The notes beneath the pieces are model-generated. The model made no database searches. It was given only the letters and a program-made list of their open reading frames with translations, and had not been told where the DNA came from. Below are positions 21,929-33,840 of a stretch of 64,000 nucleotides of DNA, in pieces. Within the stretch, counting starts at the first letter, position 1, and every line of letters begins with the position of its first letter. The DNA comes from Hansfordia pulvinata. Its lineage: Eukaryota; Ascomycota; Sordariomycetes; Xylariales. The position numbers and the translations under genes were made by a program. Location: NCBI GenBank assembly GCA_006538405.1, contig BJKQ01000005.1:2480001-2544000 (forward strand), in the 5' to 3' direction.

Positions 21929-23903
21929 CTACGACGAAGGGCCGTGGTCTTCTACCACACCGAAGGGGGGGGCGCTGATGATGTGAAACTGGTGGGAAAA
22001 GCCTCTTCGGACAAAGAAAGAAGGAGAAATAGAGAAGCGCCAGCAGAATCAGAAGCGATGCCCCCCCACTCCCCAATGTACGAGTATGGCCTCTTTTCCT
22101 CTGCTAAAAACTCATAAGCGACATTACTCGCTGTCGCACGACACTGGGTCTGGTCCTGGGCCTGGGCCTGGGTCTGGGTCTGACCTGGCCTGGCGTCTAC
22201 TCCGTAATAAGTGACAACGCTTGTCGCGCGAGTCCAGCACATTGCAAGGATCTGCCTGCCTGTGCCCCCCCCTCCCGCAAAGTTGGGCGGCAAACGAGGA
22301 AGGGCGGCTGCGAGTATAGAGTCCCTACCGACAAACACAAACGATGGGGTATGTTCTGCCTCGGTTGAGGTCGATCAGGTACTCACTCCCAGACACACAC
22401 CCCACCCCCTTCCTCTCGTACCGAGGGCAGACCAGCTCGTCTTGGACTCTTGGTAATCAGATCAATCAGCCAAGGCGGAGAGCGGGGAAGGCCTGCGCCG
22501 ACCGACCTGCGAGAGACAAACAAGAGAAGGAGGGCGAGGAGGGAGAAGGAGGAGGTCGAAGGAGGGGGCGAAAATCGATCAGTGATCAATTCTGCGAGGG
22601 TGATGCGGAATGACTGATGAAAGAGGAAGGAGGCCAAGAGGAAAGAAGACAGTGAGAAGGAAAGAAAGAAAGCAATCCTTCTTCCACCCGAGCTATCGTC
22701 GCCATGACATGACAAGCAAGGCCCCCCGGGTGTCGGCTCCTTCCTCCGCCGCCGCCGCCGCCGCCGCTCCCATGTGGCATACGAGTACCGTTTTGTTGGT
22801 TCTGCGACTCGCGCGCGTGCTCGTGCTCGTGCTCGTGGATTCCCGTGCGATAAAGGAGGCATTCTTGCCCCGAAAATGCCCGCCGGGGGGGCGGCCATGA
22901 TTTCATGTTTCCCACGGAACGCACGCACGAAAACATACTCCCTCCCCCCGCTTCCGTAGTCTGCAAGATGAACCCCAAGGTAGCATCGATGTGAGTGACC
23001 ACCATTCAGCATTCTGCTTTCTTCCCTCAAAGAGAGGAGTGAGAGAGAGGGAGAGAGCGGGAAGTGACGGTGGTGGTGGTGGTGGTGGTGGTGGTTTTGG
23101 AGCCGCCACCGGCGCTATTGTTTCGCGCGAGTCCCGAAACCGTAAAGCTGAACCGCAGTCTTTTCTTTTTTTTTTTTTTTCCCTTCTCTCTCTCTTTTTT
23201 TTTTCTTTTGGTCTCTTTCATTTTCCCGTCTTTCTTTCTCTCTTCTTCTTCAGTCTCTCTCCCCCGTATCCATATATCACTCCATCAGTAGCGCCACCTG
23301 GTTTCCGTAGTAGTATGGTATACTCTTATCAATCCCCGAACGGCCACGGATCGCAAAGAGACCACAAAGGGTGCCTGGCGCCGGCCGCGAACATCGGATG
23401 AGGGAGGGAGCAGATGGGGGAGAGATACTCGTACATGGACGGGAATAACACCCAACTTGCATCTGAAATCTACCTGCACACACACACACATACACACACA
23501 GAGAAAGAGGCATCTATCTGCGGAATCCAGAGTGCAACGCGCGCCATCCCTCTCTTGGCTAAACCCTATAGATGTATGTAATTAAGGACCTCAGCCAGGC
23601 AGGCATTTCGACGTCGGGGTCCACGGCCGCCGCCGGTTTTACGCCGCCCCGTCGGAGTCCGGACTCGGCGGGGGTGAATTTCATTGTGCAAAAAAGAACA
23701 ATTGTCCGATCCCCGGGCGGGCCGGCGGAATAGGCGCGATGGCAGCGTGCTGGGCCTGGCCGTGCGCCCCGTCCCATACATCACAGGCGATTGCGATTGT
23801 GATTCACTGCACAAAGGGGACACCCCCCGATGCTGAGGTCGTGGCCTGTCCATCAGGGACCGCCGCCATCTCGCAGCGGCACAGTAAAACCCACTCATTT
23901 CTG

Positions 23904-23960
<57 letters not shown>
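23904..23960. repeat. Compound (TC)n(GT)n microsatellite
   Basis: Uninterrupted TC dinucleotides to about 23928, then GT dinucleotides to 23960, in non-coding DNA. Confidence 0.95.
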
Positions 23961-23963
<3 letters not shown>

Positions 23964-24887
23964 CTATCGCAGGCAGATCCTCCAGGCTGCAGACTAACTC
24001 TAAGTGCCGCCCAAAAAAGCCAGCCATTCAGGATCGCCCTGCTGCAGCTGCTGCTGCCTCGCGCCAGAAATCTCTCTACCCTCTACTCGCACAAAGTACG
24101 CGGCGACCCGCCCGGAAGTAGTCTGGTCTTTACGAGGAACCTCTCCCCTTCCTGCACTCCCATAGGTTCCACGTGCTTCTTCCCAACAGCCATCACGGTG
24201 GCGCAGAACAAGATCCGTACTCGTAACCAAGAAAAAAAAATGATAAAAACATAGAGTACTCGTATACGTAGGCGTCGCTCGCAGCTTGGCCTCGCCGTGA
24301 CGATTCCAAGTGTGTAAGCCGCCCAGCTGCTCCTGGCCCAGCTCCCGCCAGCCACTTGCTTACAGACACAGCCGAGACGTGGCGGCGGCGACAAACCATC
24401 ATCACCACCACCACCACTATCAACCCTCGGTCGCTGCGTCTTCTTCGTCCAGAATGATGAATCCCTGGTCTGTGGGAGATTCTGCGGCACACTCGTTCGC
24501 GCGCCCCGCCGGTCGCAGCAATAGGACAAAGAGAGAGAAAGAGAGAGTGTGTGTGTGTGTCTGTGTGTGAGCTGGTCCTTTCGCCGCCTCAGGAATACCG
24601 GATATAACGAATGCGGACAATCCGACGCCGACCCCGCTCCGTCGCGAGCTAACCCTCCCGCCGTTCCCACCGCCTCTGCCTTATCTTCCTCTCGTCGGCA
24701 TCCTCACCCGCCCATCCCCAAGCCCTAGACCACTCACCAACCAGGACGCGCCCCGGGTCTTCGCCGTCGGCGCTTGCGAGATACGTACACCGCGCCTGCC
24801 CGGCCTACTGTTTCGGCCGTGGAAGAAAACAGAAGTTCCCGAGACCGGGCTCATCTTATTACTCGTGAGACACAATAATCGATATCC

Positions 24888-26859
24888 TTACACCGATTCT
24901 GCCTGGCGCCCACAAGCCCATATACTTTGGCTCTCGGCGGCCGCCCGCTTGTTTGATATACAGCCTTGACCCACCTTGACCCGTGTTGCGCTACCGGCCC
25001 CTCCCCCTCGGAATCCGCCTCGGCCCTGGCCACGGCCTCGGCCACGGCCTCTCCCCCTGCCCCGGCCGTGGCCACCTCCGCCGTTGGGAAATCGAGGCTC
25101 CGAGGCGGCTGGCGGTCCCTGGGCTTTGCGCTCCGCCCTCTCCTCGTCGCTCGCGGCCCAGAGGTTTGGGATGCCTGCCAGCTCGCAGAACCGCACCGTC
25201 TGGGGGTTGGTGTACTCTTCCGGCTGGTAGTCCACCGTCTCGGGCGATTCGCTCTCCTGCGGCGGCGCCGTGGTGCTGAAGTTGTCCGGCACCCCAGCTG
25301 CCCCTTCTGGACGACGTGCTCTTCGACCCACCGGCGTTCCTCGTCAATCATCGGCGCGTACGTCCCCTCTCCCAGGTCCGGTGGTGTCTGCGCGTCCCGG
25401 TCCCCGATGGTCAGGTACTGGGAAAAGACCCTGGTAATGGCCAGCCACTCCGGGTCATATTCCAGGCGGTACCGCTGCGGCGCAGATGAAGACGGCCCCG
25501 CGGCGGTCTGAGCTGCTCCCGTGTCTTGGGCTGCCGAACCCGCTTCCGGGGCTATGGAGCAGAGCTGGAGGAACTTTCGGCCGGGCAAACACTTATCCAG
25601 CGCGAGGAAACGAGTCGTCGTGTTGGTGATGGTGCTCGGTACGGGCTGACCTGGAGTCGTCTTGGTTCGCGGGGCACTCGGCGCCGGCTTGGAAAACGAA
25701 GCGGGCAGCTGTGCTCGCAGCTCATCTGATATGCCGCCGGCCGGCTTGTCGGGGGATTTGTCCGGCACGGTCGATGAAGCTGGTGGTGGTGGGCCGTCCT
25801 CCTCGTCGCCCGAATCCAGGTCGATCTCGTCGGGGTTGGCCGCAGCCGGCGGATCACCGCCCGTTGACGGGGCCACCTCGGGAACCGGCGCGCTGGCGGC
25901 GGTGGCGGCGGCCGGCGGGGAAGTCGGAGCTGGCGCCGGGTCCGCAGCGGGCGGGGGGTAGCTCTTGACGGCCGCGAACTTGCAGTGCAGGTGGGCCGAG
26001 AACCAGAAGCGCGGGCGCAGGCGGTCCATGACGTAGGCGGCAGCCGGGTTGCCGAGCGAGCCGTCCTCGCTCTCCCTGCGGAAGTCGGGCTTCATGCGGA
26101 ACAGGGCGGCGGCGTTGCCGTGCTTCTCGATGGCGCGGGGCCAGTCGTGGCTCAGGCCGACGTCGACGGGCTCGCGGACGAGCAGAAGCTTGCGGACGTC
26201 GAGCTCGCGCACGTGGTAGAAGCTCTTGACGTCGTCCGCGCTGAAGGGCAGGCGCTCGTGGTGCGGCTTGCGGTAGTCGAAGCCCTTCCAGATGCCGCTC
26301 ATGCCGGCGATGCGCAGGGGGCCGAAGCGCAGCACGTTGGCGGCGCCCAGGTAGTAGATGTTGGGCGCGACCCAGCCGCCGTGGTACAGCTCCCACAGGT
26401 GCGAGCTGGCCTCGTGGTTGCCGGCGATGAAGACGGTCAGGTAGGGGGCCGTCTTCTCGCCGCTGTAGTACGCCGGGAAGTCGCCCAGGGCGCGGTACTT
26501 GACGGGCACCGACATGACAGACAGGTCGGCGGCATTGCGGGCGGCCTGTGATGGTGGGGTTAGCATGACGGGGTGCCTCTACCAAAGGGCGGTCTCGTCG
26601 CGGGGAGTTCATCTATGTTACCTGGAAATCGCCGCCGATGATCAGCAGGTCGACGCCATCCCACCCCCGCGCCTTGCTCGACGTAGTCACCGAGGCGTAG
26701 ATGGCATCGAGGGTTCCGTGGCCCTGGTCAGAAGGCTGGTCAGCATTGCCGGCTCACATGCCGCGGGGAAGGGCGTCTGTCGAGCAGGCGCAAGGGAAGA
26801 CTCACGCAGCCCTCGACGGCGACACGCACTCCGTCGAGCTCGGCGAGGCCGGATTCCAT
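24888..26859 (-). CDS. DBR1: Lariat debranching enzyme DBR1 (apparent -1 frameshift)
   Basis: Metallophosphoesterase that cuts the 2'-5' bond of excised intron lariats. Exons are 26859-26806 (MESGLAELDGVRVAVEGC), 26723-26622 (GHGTLDAIYASV...LLIIGGDFQ) and 26545-24888. The catalytic signatures are GHG, GGDFQAARN, GNHEASSH and AHLH. YYLGAANVLRFGPLRIAG and GFDYRKPHHERLPF are DBR1-specific. The C-terminal DBR1 part continues across a frame break: WVEEHVVQK in one frame, then AAGVPDNFSTTAPP and PEEYTNPQTVRFCELAGIP in the next. One base is missing in a C4 run at 25301-25304 or 25292-25295 (plus strand); adding it gives 604 residues. The last ~60 residues are GRGRGR-rich, suggesting RNA binding. Without the correction the frame would end at 24851. 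Confidence 0.92.
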
Positions 26860-27701
26860 CCTCGGGTGCTGAGTGATGGGTCGCTGCAGTGAGTGGATAG
26901 GCTCTCTTTGGGTGGAACAAGACGCGGGATCGCAGGGCTGTCCAGCAGTATTCGGTGGTGTTTGTTTGTTGTGTCTGGTGGCTAAGGTTGTTGGATGTGT
27001 TTGGGGCGCGCGATGCAGCGTCGAGGGTGGTGTGGACTTGGACCTGGGACAATCGGACGAGTCGCGCAACCCGTGCAGCAACCACGATACCTCAGGTACG
27101 GTCTCGCAAGACCAGCACTGGCTGCAGAAATCGACTTGCCCTGCCTGATGGATGTATCTTCGGTCAAGTACCTCCAAAGTCAACCAAGCCCCATCGATTG
27201 TGATGGGCACCTTCCTCCAAACAAGGCGACGTTCAGATCCGATCGTGCCTGCCCAGTGCAATGCACTCCCAATAATGATGTCTGCAGTGATAATTGAATG
27301 AGGTGGACTTTGATGTTCGTTTATAGGGGTACATCCTCTAGTTGCAAATCCTCACCCGCCATACACTCCAGATCATAATGTGGGTACCGCCTATCCCAGT
27401 CTCAACTACGAGTAGCAGAGTGGCACACTTTGCATGTGAAGTTGATCGAGCCCTTCTTCTATCAGCAGCCAGCCGTTGGTTGAGTCGACCAACGACCAAA
27501 GCGGACGCATCGCCGAGTATGACAGAGATGCAGGGGAATAGCAAGCATGTCGCCGTCGCTGGCGGCTTCAACTGGTACAGTACACAATGAAAGCCTACAC
27601 GACCAAGTCCGCCCTCTATAGAGTCCGCGGCTCTGCTCCGACATATATGAATGAAACCTACCTAAGCTAGGTCCTCGCTTCGCCATCTATGACCGGACTC
27701 A
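26860..27701. other. Intergenic, upstream of DBR1
   Basis: 0.84 kb; several short frames but no coding bias or recognisable product. Confidence 0.5.
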
Positions 27702-28171
27702 TCAGTCCAGGTCAATCAACGGCCAGTTCGCGGTAGTCTCCAACTCCTTGGCGTCGGCTGCCGTCACTTCCACACGCACTCCGAACCTTGGCATCTCCTT
27801 GGCCACCGCCGCGTAGTACCCGGAGGAGCCCTCCCTCCACACGTTCTCCTCATTGACGACCTTCTTCGCCATTCTGAAGGCGACGATGTGCTTCCTGTCC
27901 ATCGGGACCCCGCGCCTATCCACCGCCCACGCAGCGTCCAAGCCGCTGTCGGCGGCGGGCGCGTCAGCACCGGTGGTGCGTCGGATCACCCCGTTCTGCG
28001 GCTCCTATCTTCTCTGTCAGTGGGAAACCCGCTCGTTGCAGCATCGTGGGATCAAGCCCCGAGTCGCGGGGGTTGGGACAGAACCTCGATCGCGACCCGC
28101 GCAGCAGGCAGCGCGGACACAAGCCCCGAGGCCAGGAGGAGCACTTGAATGCAAACTTCGGAGGTCCTCAT
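27702..28171 (-). CDS. Small predicted secreted protein, spliced, unknown function
   Basis: Exon 1 (28171-28085) reads MRTSEVCIQVLLLASGLVSA, a good signal peptide ending near ALPAA. A proposed 80 nt intron (28005-28084; donor GTTCTG, branch ACTGAC, acceptor ATAG) joins it to exon 2 (28004-27702) in the same frame, giving about 129 residues. An acceptor nine bases further on is also in frame. Exon 2 has strong coding bias and reads DAAWAVDRRGVPMDRKHI, VVNEENVWREGSSGYYAAV and a C-terminus NWPLIDLD. The mature protein lacks cysteine. I do not recognise it. The donor is weak, so the exon 1 boundary is tentative. It sits about 0.9 kb downstream of the NLR on the same strand. Confidence 0.5.
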
Positions 28172-29059
28172 TGTTCGTGCCCGCCGAAATTATGCAGCTC
28201 GGCGTGAGAAGCTATAGAACCTGTCAACAAGTTGAATAAGCGGACCTGGGCCAATTGGGCAATTGCTGGCAGCTCCGAGTTTGTCTCGAGAAAATAAAAT
28301 ACTGATCGGTTCTCCAAACGGTACAAGGAGAAGAGATGAGAAGCCGCTTTTATGCGACATCCACCCCCCTTGCTGCCTCGGCCGCAACCCCATTTCAGAT
28401 CCATAGGCCTCCCGTCTTCTGTTCGGTCGGTCCGCCCCTGCATCGCGGAATGAGTCCCAATTACGCAGCGGTGGGCTGTGCGCGCTATCCCCATGGAGGG
28501 CGGAAATGCGAATAGCAGCCGTGGGCCCTCTGTATGGGGTAATGTGTTCAGCTGATTTCTCGTCAATACGTGGCGACCTACGTGGTGGCATCGTCTGCAA
28601 GTGGTGGGCCTCGATTCGAGCCCTCGCTTATAGCGCCGTCATCAACAACAACATGGTGACGAGCCTCCCGGGCTTCCGTGGGCCGGATTCTGACGTGGAT
28701 TCTGCCACGATGCTGGTCACCGACCGACACTCGATCAGCCGAGCATGGGCAAGAGTGAAAAATCACTCAGGGGTGATTCACAGAAAGACTCAGTGACCCT
28801 TCGCGCTCTCGAAAGCCACCGGAAACGCAGCAGGTAGCCGCTGCTGCTTGGGAAGCAAGAGATTGATTTCTGCAGCGAAGATATCTCAACTGCAGTTCTT
28901 CTGCGCAAGGACCCCTGAAGGTAGCAATGTCGCACTGCCTCGGCCCGCGGCTACGTCGTCGCCCCTTCATTGAACGAATTCGATGCACATTGGCTAGGGA
29001 GAGCACGGTTGCGACGAGCATGAGGGCAAACATGATGATGGAGATCTGAGAGTATAATG
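28172..29059. other. Intergenic between small secreted protein and NLR
   Basis: 0.9 kb on the 3' side of the NLR. A short minus-strand frame at 29033-28767 with a hydrophobic start and several cysteines is described under findings; it is not annotated as a gene. Confidence 0.5.
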
Positions 29060-32000
29060 TCAAGCAAACCTCATTACGAAGATTTGGCCTGCTTTGGAAC
29101 AGATGGAAATCGACTTATCCAAGACACACTCAACACTGCAACGGTACACAGGAGGCAAGAGGATCACCCGATGCCCGTGGCGCGTGATCCACGCCCCATC
29201 AAGACTGACACCATACTCCGGCGACTCTCTCGCACGCTTGCGCGCGTAGTAGCCAACTTCGCCATGCCCCCCTTGTTTTGTTTCGTCATTCGTCCGTGTC
29301 TCGACGTCCCACACCTTGAACATGCCTGAGTGGGATTGAGCCAGCCTTGATTGTGACAGAGAGGGGTGCTTCAGCAGCGGCCCGGACCACGATACCAGTT
29401 CCCCCCCATCTGATGACCACATCACTGACCTGACAGGAGCTTCATGGCCTGAGAGTGTCTGTGCGCGATCCGTCCCAAGATCCCATATCTTAATTCTCCC
29501 ATCTCTAGTTCCAGCGGCTAGCCTGAATCCGTCCGGCGACCAGCTGACAGAATGCCCGATACCATGCTCGTCTGCGCAAGTGCTCACGAACTTTGCCACC
29601 TGTGTCTTCTTCTTCCAATTCCACACGAAGATGCAATTGTCCTCTGGAGAGCCTATCGCCAGCAACCCATATACTGACCAGTCCATTGACAGCCGGCGGG
29701 AAGAGAACGAGAGATATTTGATTGGTTTTCGTTGTTTGGACATGTCCCAGACGATGACCTGACCATTACAGCCCGCGGAGGCCAGCAAGCTCTGGTCATT
29801 TGACCAGCACATTGAGCGAATTCCCAGATGAAAGACGCTGAATGATTCTTGATGATTCTGCTCCGATGCCGCGTTCCATTGGTCGATATGAGTCTGATCC
29901 AAGGACTTGCCCTCGGACTCAATTGGGGCGTTCTTCGCCCGTCCCTGGCTAGAGGGTTTGGGAATGAACGCTTCCGGTCGATTCCCATTGTACGACCTAA
30001 TTGTCGGCCAGCAGTCTTTGCTTGGAGGCGAAGGCTCGCATTCGTGGCTGGTGGCGTCCCATATTTCCGGCGGCTCATTTGTTGACGCCGAAACAAGCTG
30101 TGTCCCGTCAGGCGACCAGGCCAGAGAGACGACCGACGGGAAGATACCCTCCTTCAGGGTTACCAAGCGCTTGCCTGTCGGCCAGTCGAGTATGATGATG
30201 CTGCCTTGGTCTGTCCCAATGGCCAGACGCGCACAGTCTTGTGACCAGGCCATCGCGCTGACATTTGGGCAGAAGATTTGCGCCCCTTTGCTCCAAAGCC
30301 CTGTTCGCTTGTCCCAAACATCAACGACAGGCGACGAGTGAAATGCTGATAGGGTAGTTCCATCGCACGACCAATTGAGCTGGGGCCCGAGCATGAAATA
30401 GGTTGGCCTCCGTCGGAAGCCATGCCAGATATGAATCTGGCAAGCCTCTTGCGGCCCTTGCTGAGGGAGCTGCAGGAGAATCTGGATAGGCACTCGCTTG
30501 ATTCAACATGCCATATCTCCACCGTTGCGTCGGTAGAGCCCACTGCGATCAGCTGGCCGTCGGGCGACCATTCGGCCGATGTGATCCAGCCCTGCTTTGA
30601 CATGCTCGTGAGTGTTTTGACAGTATGAGTTGGGACGTTGATCCAGACTCTGACACAACCGTTCTTGCCACTCGTAGCCAAACTTTTCCCGTCTGGTGAC
30701 CACGCCACCATCGCGAAACTAGGTCCTTTGTCAGGTTTATCAGTCGGGCACGAGTATATGCAGCGCCCTGTTGTCGCTTCCCAGACCTGATGCGTCTTTT
30801 GTGATTCTGTCGCCAGCCACGTGCTGTCGGGTGACCAAGAGACCGAGTAGACACGACCGCCATCGCTAGAAAGAGACGAGACGCACTCGCCCGTAACCGA
30901 ACTCCATATCTGGACGGTCTTGTCTTCTGACCCGGTAGCCACCCACTTCCCATCCCGGGACCATTCCACAGAGTAAATATCCTTGCCAACACAATGGTAG
31001 CCCAGTGTCATCATCCGTGAGCTCCAGGCGATTTCACTAGCAGGCTTGCCAAGAACAAAGTTCGGCTGGTAGATTGCAAATTGCTTTCTGGTAATGCTAC
31101 CGGAAGGACTGAACAGGAGTGCCGAGGCATACACTTGGAGGGGGTAATCTGTAATGACACCCTGGTGCTGCAGGAGGAACCGACGCGCGTCTCGTAGTCG
31201 ACTATACAGGCTCACTGCCGTCGATAGCTCCTGCTTTGAAACGTGTCAGTACGTGAGCGCTCTATTGTGTTTTCATGGATCGATCGCTCACTTCGTGCGG
31301 GTCGTTGAGCCTCAAGCTCGAAGCCATCCTGCTCAAGCCTTTGATAGAAGTCGACTCTTTGTTTTTCTGAAGAAGCATTGTCTCTCCATCGTTTCCGTGT
31401 AGCAACCTCCCAAGCTTCAACATGGCGTCCACCCCGAGAGGTATACGCCCGAGGAGGCTGAGCGCCTCCAACCAGTGGACATAGTTCTCGCGAAGAAAGC
31501 TTTCCACTTCGTCGGTGCCTCTGATCTCCTTTGTGGGACCGACAGAGACAGAGGCTTCCAAATGTTCTGCCCAGTTGACGCACGAATACTGCAGCGCTTT
31601 GAGTGGATCGCCTTGTGGGATCTCAATCTGCTCCGCGCGCAAAGACTGAGCTTTTTCGCCGTGTTGCTCTGTGAGATTGAGAATGTCGTGCCGCAGGGTT
31701 TTCATGCTACGCATGGAATGCGAGAGGATATTGTAATGAACTTCCTCGATTCCGGCTGGAAACAGTTTGAATGAGGCATTGTTGCGCAGAAAGTCTTTTG
31801 CTGACTGATGGACGAATAGAATAGTGCGTTTCTGGACAGTCAGAAAGGAGCCGCATTGCTCGACAATTTGCACAATTGACTTGTCGGTAGAAGCGACTGG
31901 GAGATCAACTAGCGTAGCCAACTCACCAAGCGTGATGGGCCGGGATAAGACAGTCATGGCAGCAAGCACGCTCATGCATACTTGGGCATGGGGGGACCGT

Positions 32001-33270
32001 TCCGTGAGGCTCATCATGCGGCCATATATCGTTTCGAGACCGGGAGGGAAGGTTTGGAGCTTCTGTAAGGCTGACCATCCTGGTAGACCAGAAAGCTGTT
32101 GGCATGCCAGAGCGACCCAGAGGAAAGTGCCACCCGCGTTGGATAGCAGGTGGCAACGAAGCGTGGTCTTGGTTTCATTGTCGTAATTATTCGACTCTGC
32201 CAACATGTTGGTCTTGATCTCGATGTAGTTGGCGACCGCAGCGGAGATGGCCTGACTGTTAAGCTCTAGCGACAGTCTGAGTTCTCGGGTCACCTCGCTT
32301 GAACCTTGTTCAATGGCTGGCCAGTTGCGGCTCGAAATGATCCATTTCACTCCTGGGCAGTCCGTAGAAGTTCGCATGATGAGTTCGAGAAGGAGACGCT
32401 GATCCTCAACGCATTCATCCGAAGCATCCACAATCAGATAGGTGTGATGGTTGCTGTCTTGGATCGAGGCCGTAAGCATTCTCGACAGGGCTTGACAAGC
32501 ATTGTTATCCTCGTAAGCTCTGTGATCACTCCATTCTCTGAGGCGAGAGTGTAACGCGGGGCGTTCTTTGAGCAGAACGTAGACAAGGCCGCGCAGAACA
32601 GAGTTGGCATTGTTGAACCGTGGATCGGTGGCCTGACAAAAGAAATACGACAGTGCGGCGGTGTTGGGCAGATCCTTTTTCAGGTGGTCGATGACGCCGC
32701 AAAGCAGCATGGTCTTGCCTCGGCCTGGATCGCCTTTCACCCGGAGCAGACGAATCTTGGGGTCGTCGCGCCACCTGATGAAATCCTCGTGCTCCAGAAT
32801 CCAGTGATACGCGCCCTCAAGCAGTCCGCCTTTCTCGTATTCGATGCGCGTCTTATCGAGTCTAGGGTCGGTGAGTTTGAGGTTTTTCAAGAGGCTTTCT
32901 CTCCTCTGTTGGTTGGGGCTGTTGTAGTTCTTGGTGACCTTGGAACCTGCAAATCGTCAGTCGCAGTGCCGTGCGATAGAGGGAGATGTAGCTTGGCATG
33001 AGCTGTACCTATGACAACCTGCCCCTTTACCCGCCCGCCCACGATACCTGTATTGTCGCGAATGTAGTGAAAAGCTGCCGAGCTGGTCGCCGGCTTTGCG
33101 CGACGGTGGTCGTACTCATCGTCGCTGCTCATCGGTCTTGTCATGTGGTCGCTAAAGGGGTCTTGGAGGCCGAGGGCGTCATGGCTCGAGCCTAGTATGA
33201 CTGCGTCCGAGTCCGTGACCGTGTCGTCTACTGTATCGGTTGTGTAGTCATCGGACGCGAAGCGCGCCAT
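29060..33270 (-). CDS. NACHT-WD40 NOD-like receptor (NLR), apparent -1 frameshift
   Basis: Fungal NLRs are intracellular STAND sensors involved in non-self recognition and programmed cell death. Exons are 33270-33009, 32946-31292 and 31230-29060 (introns 62 and 61 nt), about 1362 residues after one base is restored. Residues 1-70 are acidic and disordered-looking. Residues 71-95 hold a Gly/Asn-punctuated hydrophobic segment (RDNTGIVGGRVKGQVVIG), then TDPRLDKTRIEYEKGGLL, the usual lead-in to NACHT. Walker A is GDPGRGKT (159-166); Walker B is LIVDASDEC. A winged-helix-like region follows (SRPITLGELATLVDLP, FVHQSAKDFL). From about residue 640 there are roughly a dozen divergent WD40 blades (GHEAPVRSVMWSSDGGELVSW). 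The frame shifts by -1 between 30490 and 30430. No full N-terminal effector domain (HeLo, lipase, PNP) is present. Confidence 0.85.
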
Positions 33271-33809
33271 GGTGGGCGTTCGGGATAAAGAGGTAACGGT
33301 ATGTGACGTGGAGGGGTGAAGTAATGCAAGAAGTCGCGAAGAGCCGCGGCTGGGAGGTTGTGCTATTCGCGTGTCCCATCTGCTTTACGCGTGACCTTCA
33401 GCCCGCCTGGCCGCCCGCGGCAGCCTCATTGGTCTGTGCAGTACATGTTGAACGCGGACACGTGCGGCCCTCCTCGGTGTTCAAGCCGCCCTCTCAGGCC
33501 TCTGGCAGCTCATAGGCAGACAGTGTGGGCTGTGTTTAGTGTGTGCTGCAGCCTTGGCTGTCGCGATTAACACGCCTCGTCTGGGTTGGGGACCCGTGCA
33601 TATAGATGTCGCCTTCCTACAATGGTATGGCTCTTTCGTTAGTGAATGTCGGATACGCGTAAATATGAGCCTGCCGCAGCCTTGCTCCGAGAGAGATGAG
33701 TGAGACAGCCGAAGGCAAGGAAAAACATGGGGGTGGACGATTTGTGGCTGGTCAGCTCTCTTAGAGCCTGACCTTGGCTGTTTGTGGCTTTTCCTTTTTC
33801 TGTCCTTTT

Positions 33810-33840
<31 letters not shown>

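Larger units (their letters stand above)
20138..24887. other. 4.75 kb gene-poor region rich in simple repeats
   Basis: Lies between the DUF1996 start and the DBR1 stop. It contains purine-rich and CT-rich tracts around 20290-20470, a G run near 20490-20507 and GCT/GGC repeats at 21441-21481. It also holds a perfect 16 bp palindrome at 21913-21928, GGT repeats at 23069-23095, T-rich tracts near 23160-23240, and a CT-to-GT switch at 23904-23960. Open frames here are low-complexity translations; I could not support any gene or RNA. Confidence 0.6.

Noticed and set aside
22383..23030. 215-codon frame in the gene-poor region
   Set aside because: Made of simple-repeat translations (poly-Arg, RARARARAR, Ser/Leu runs); no domain or bias.
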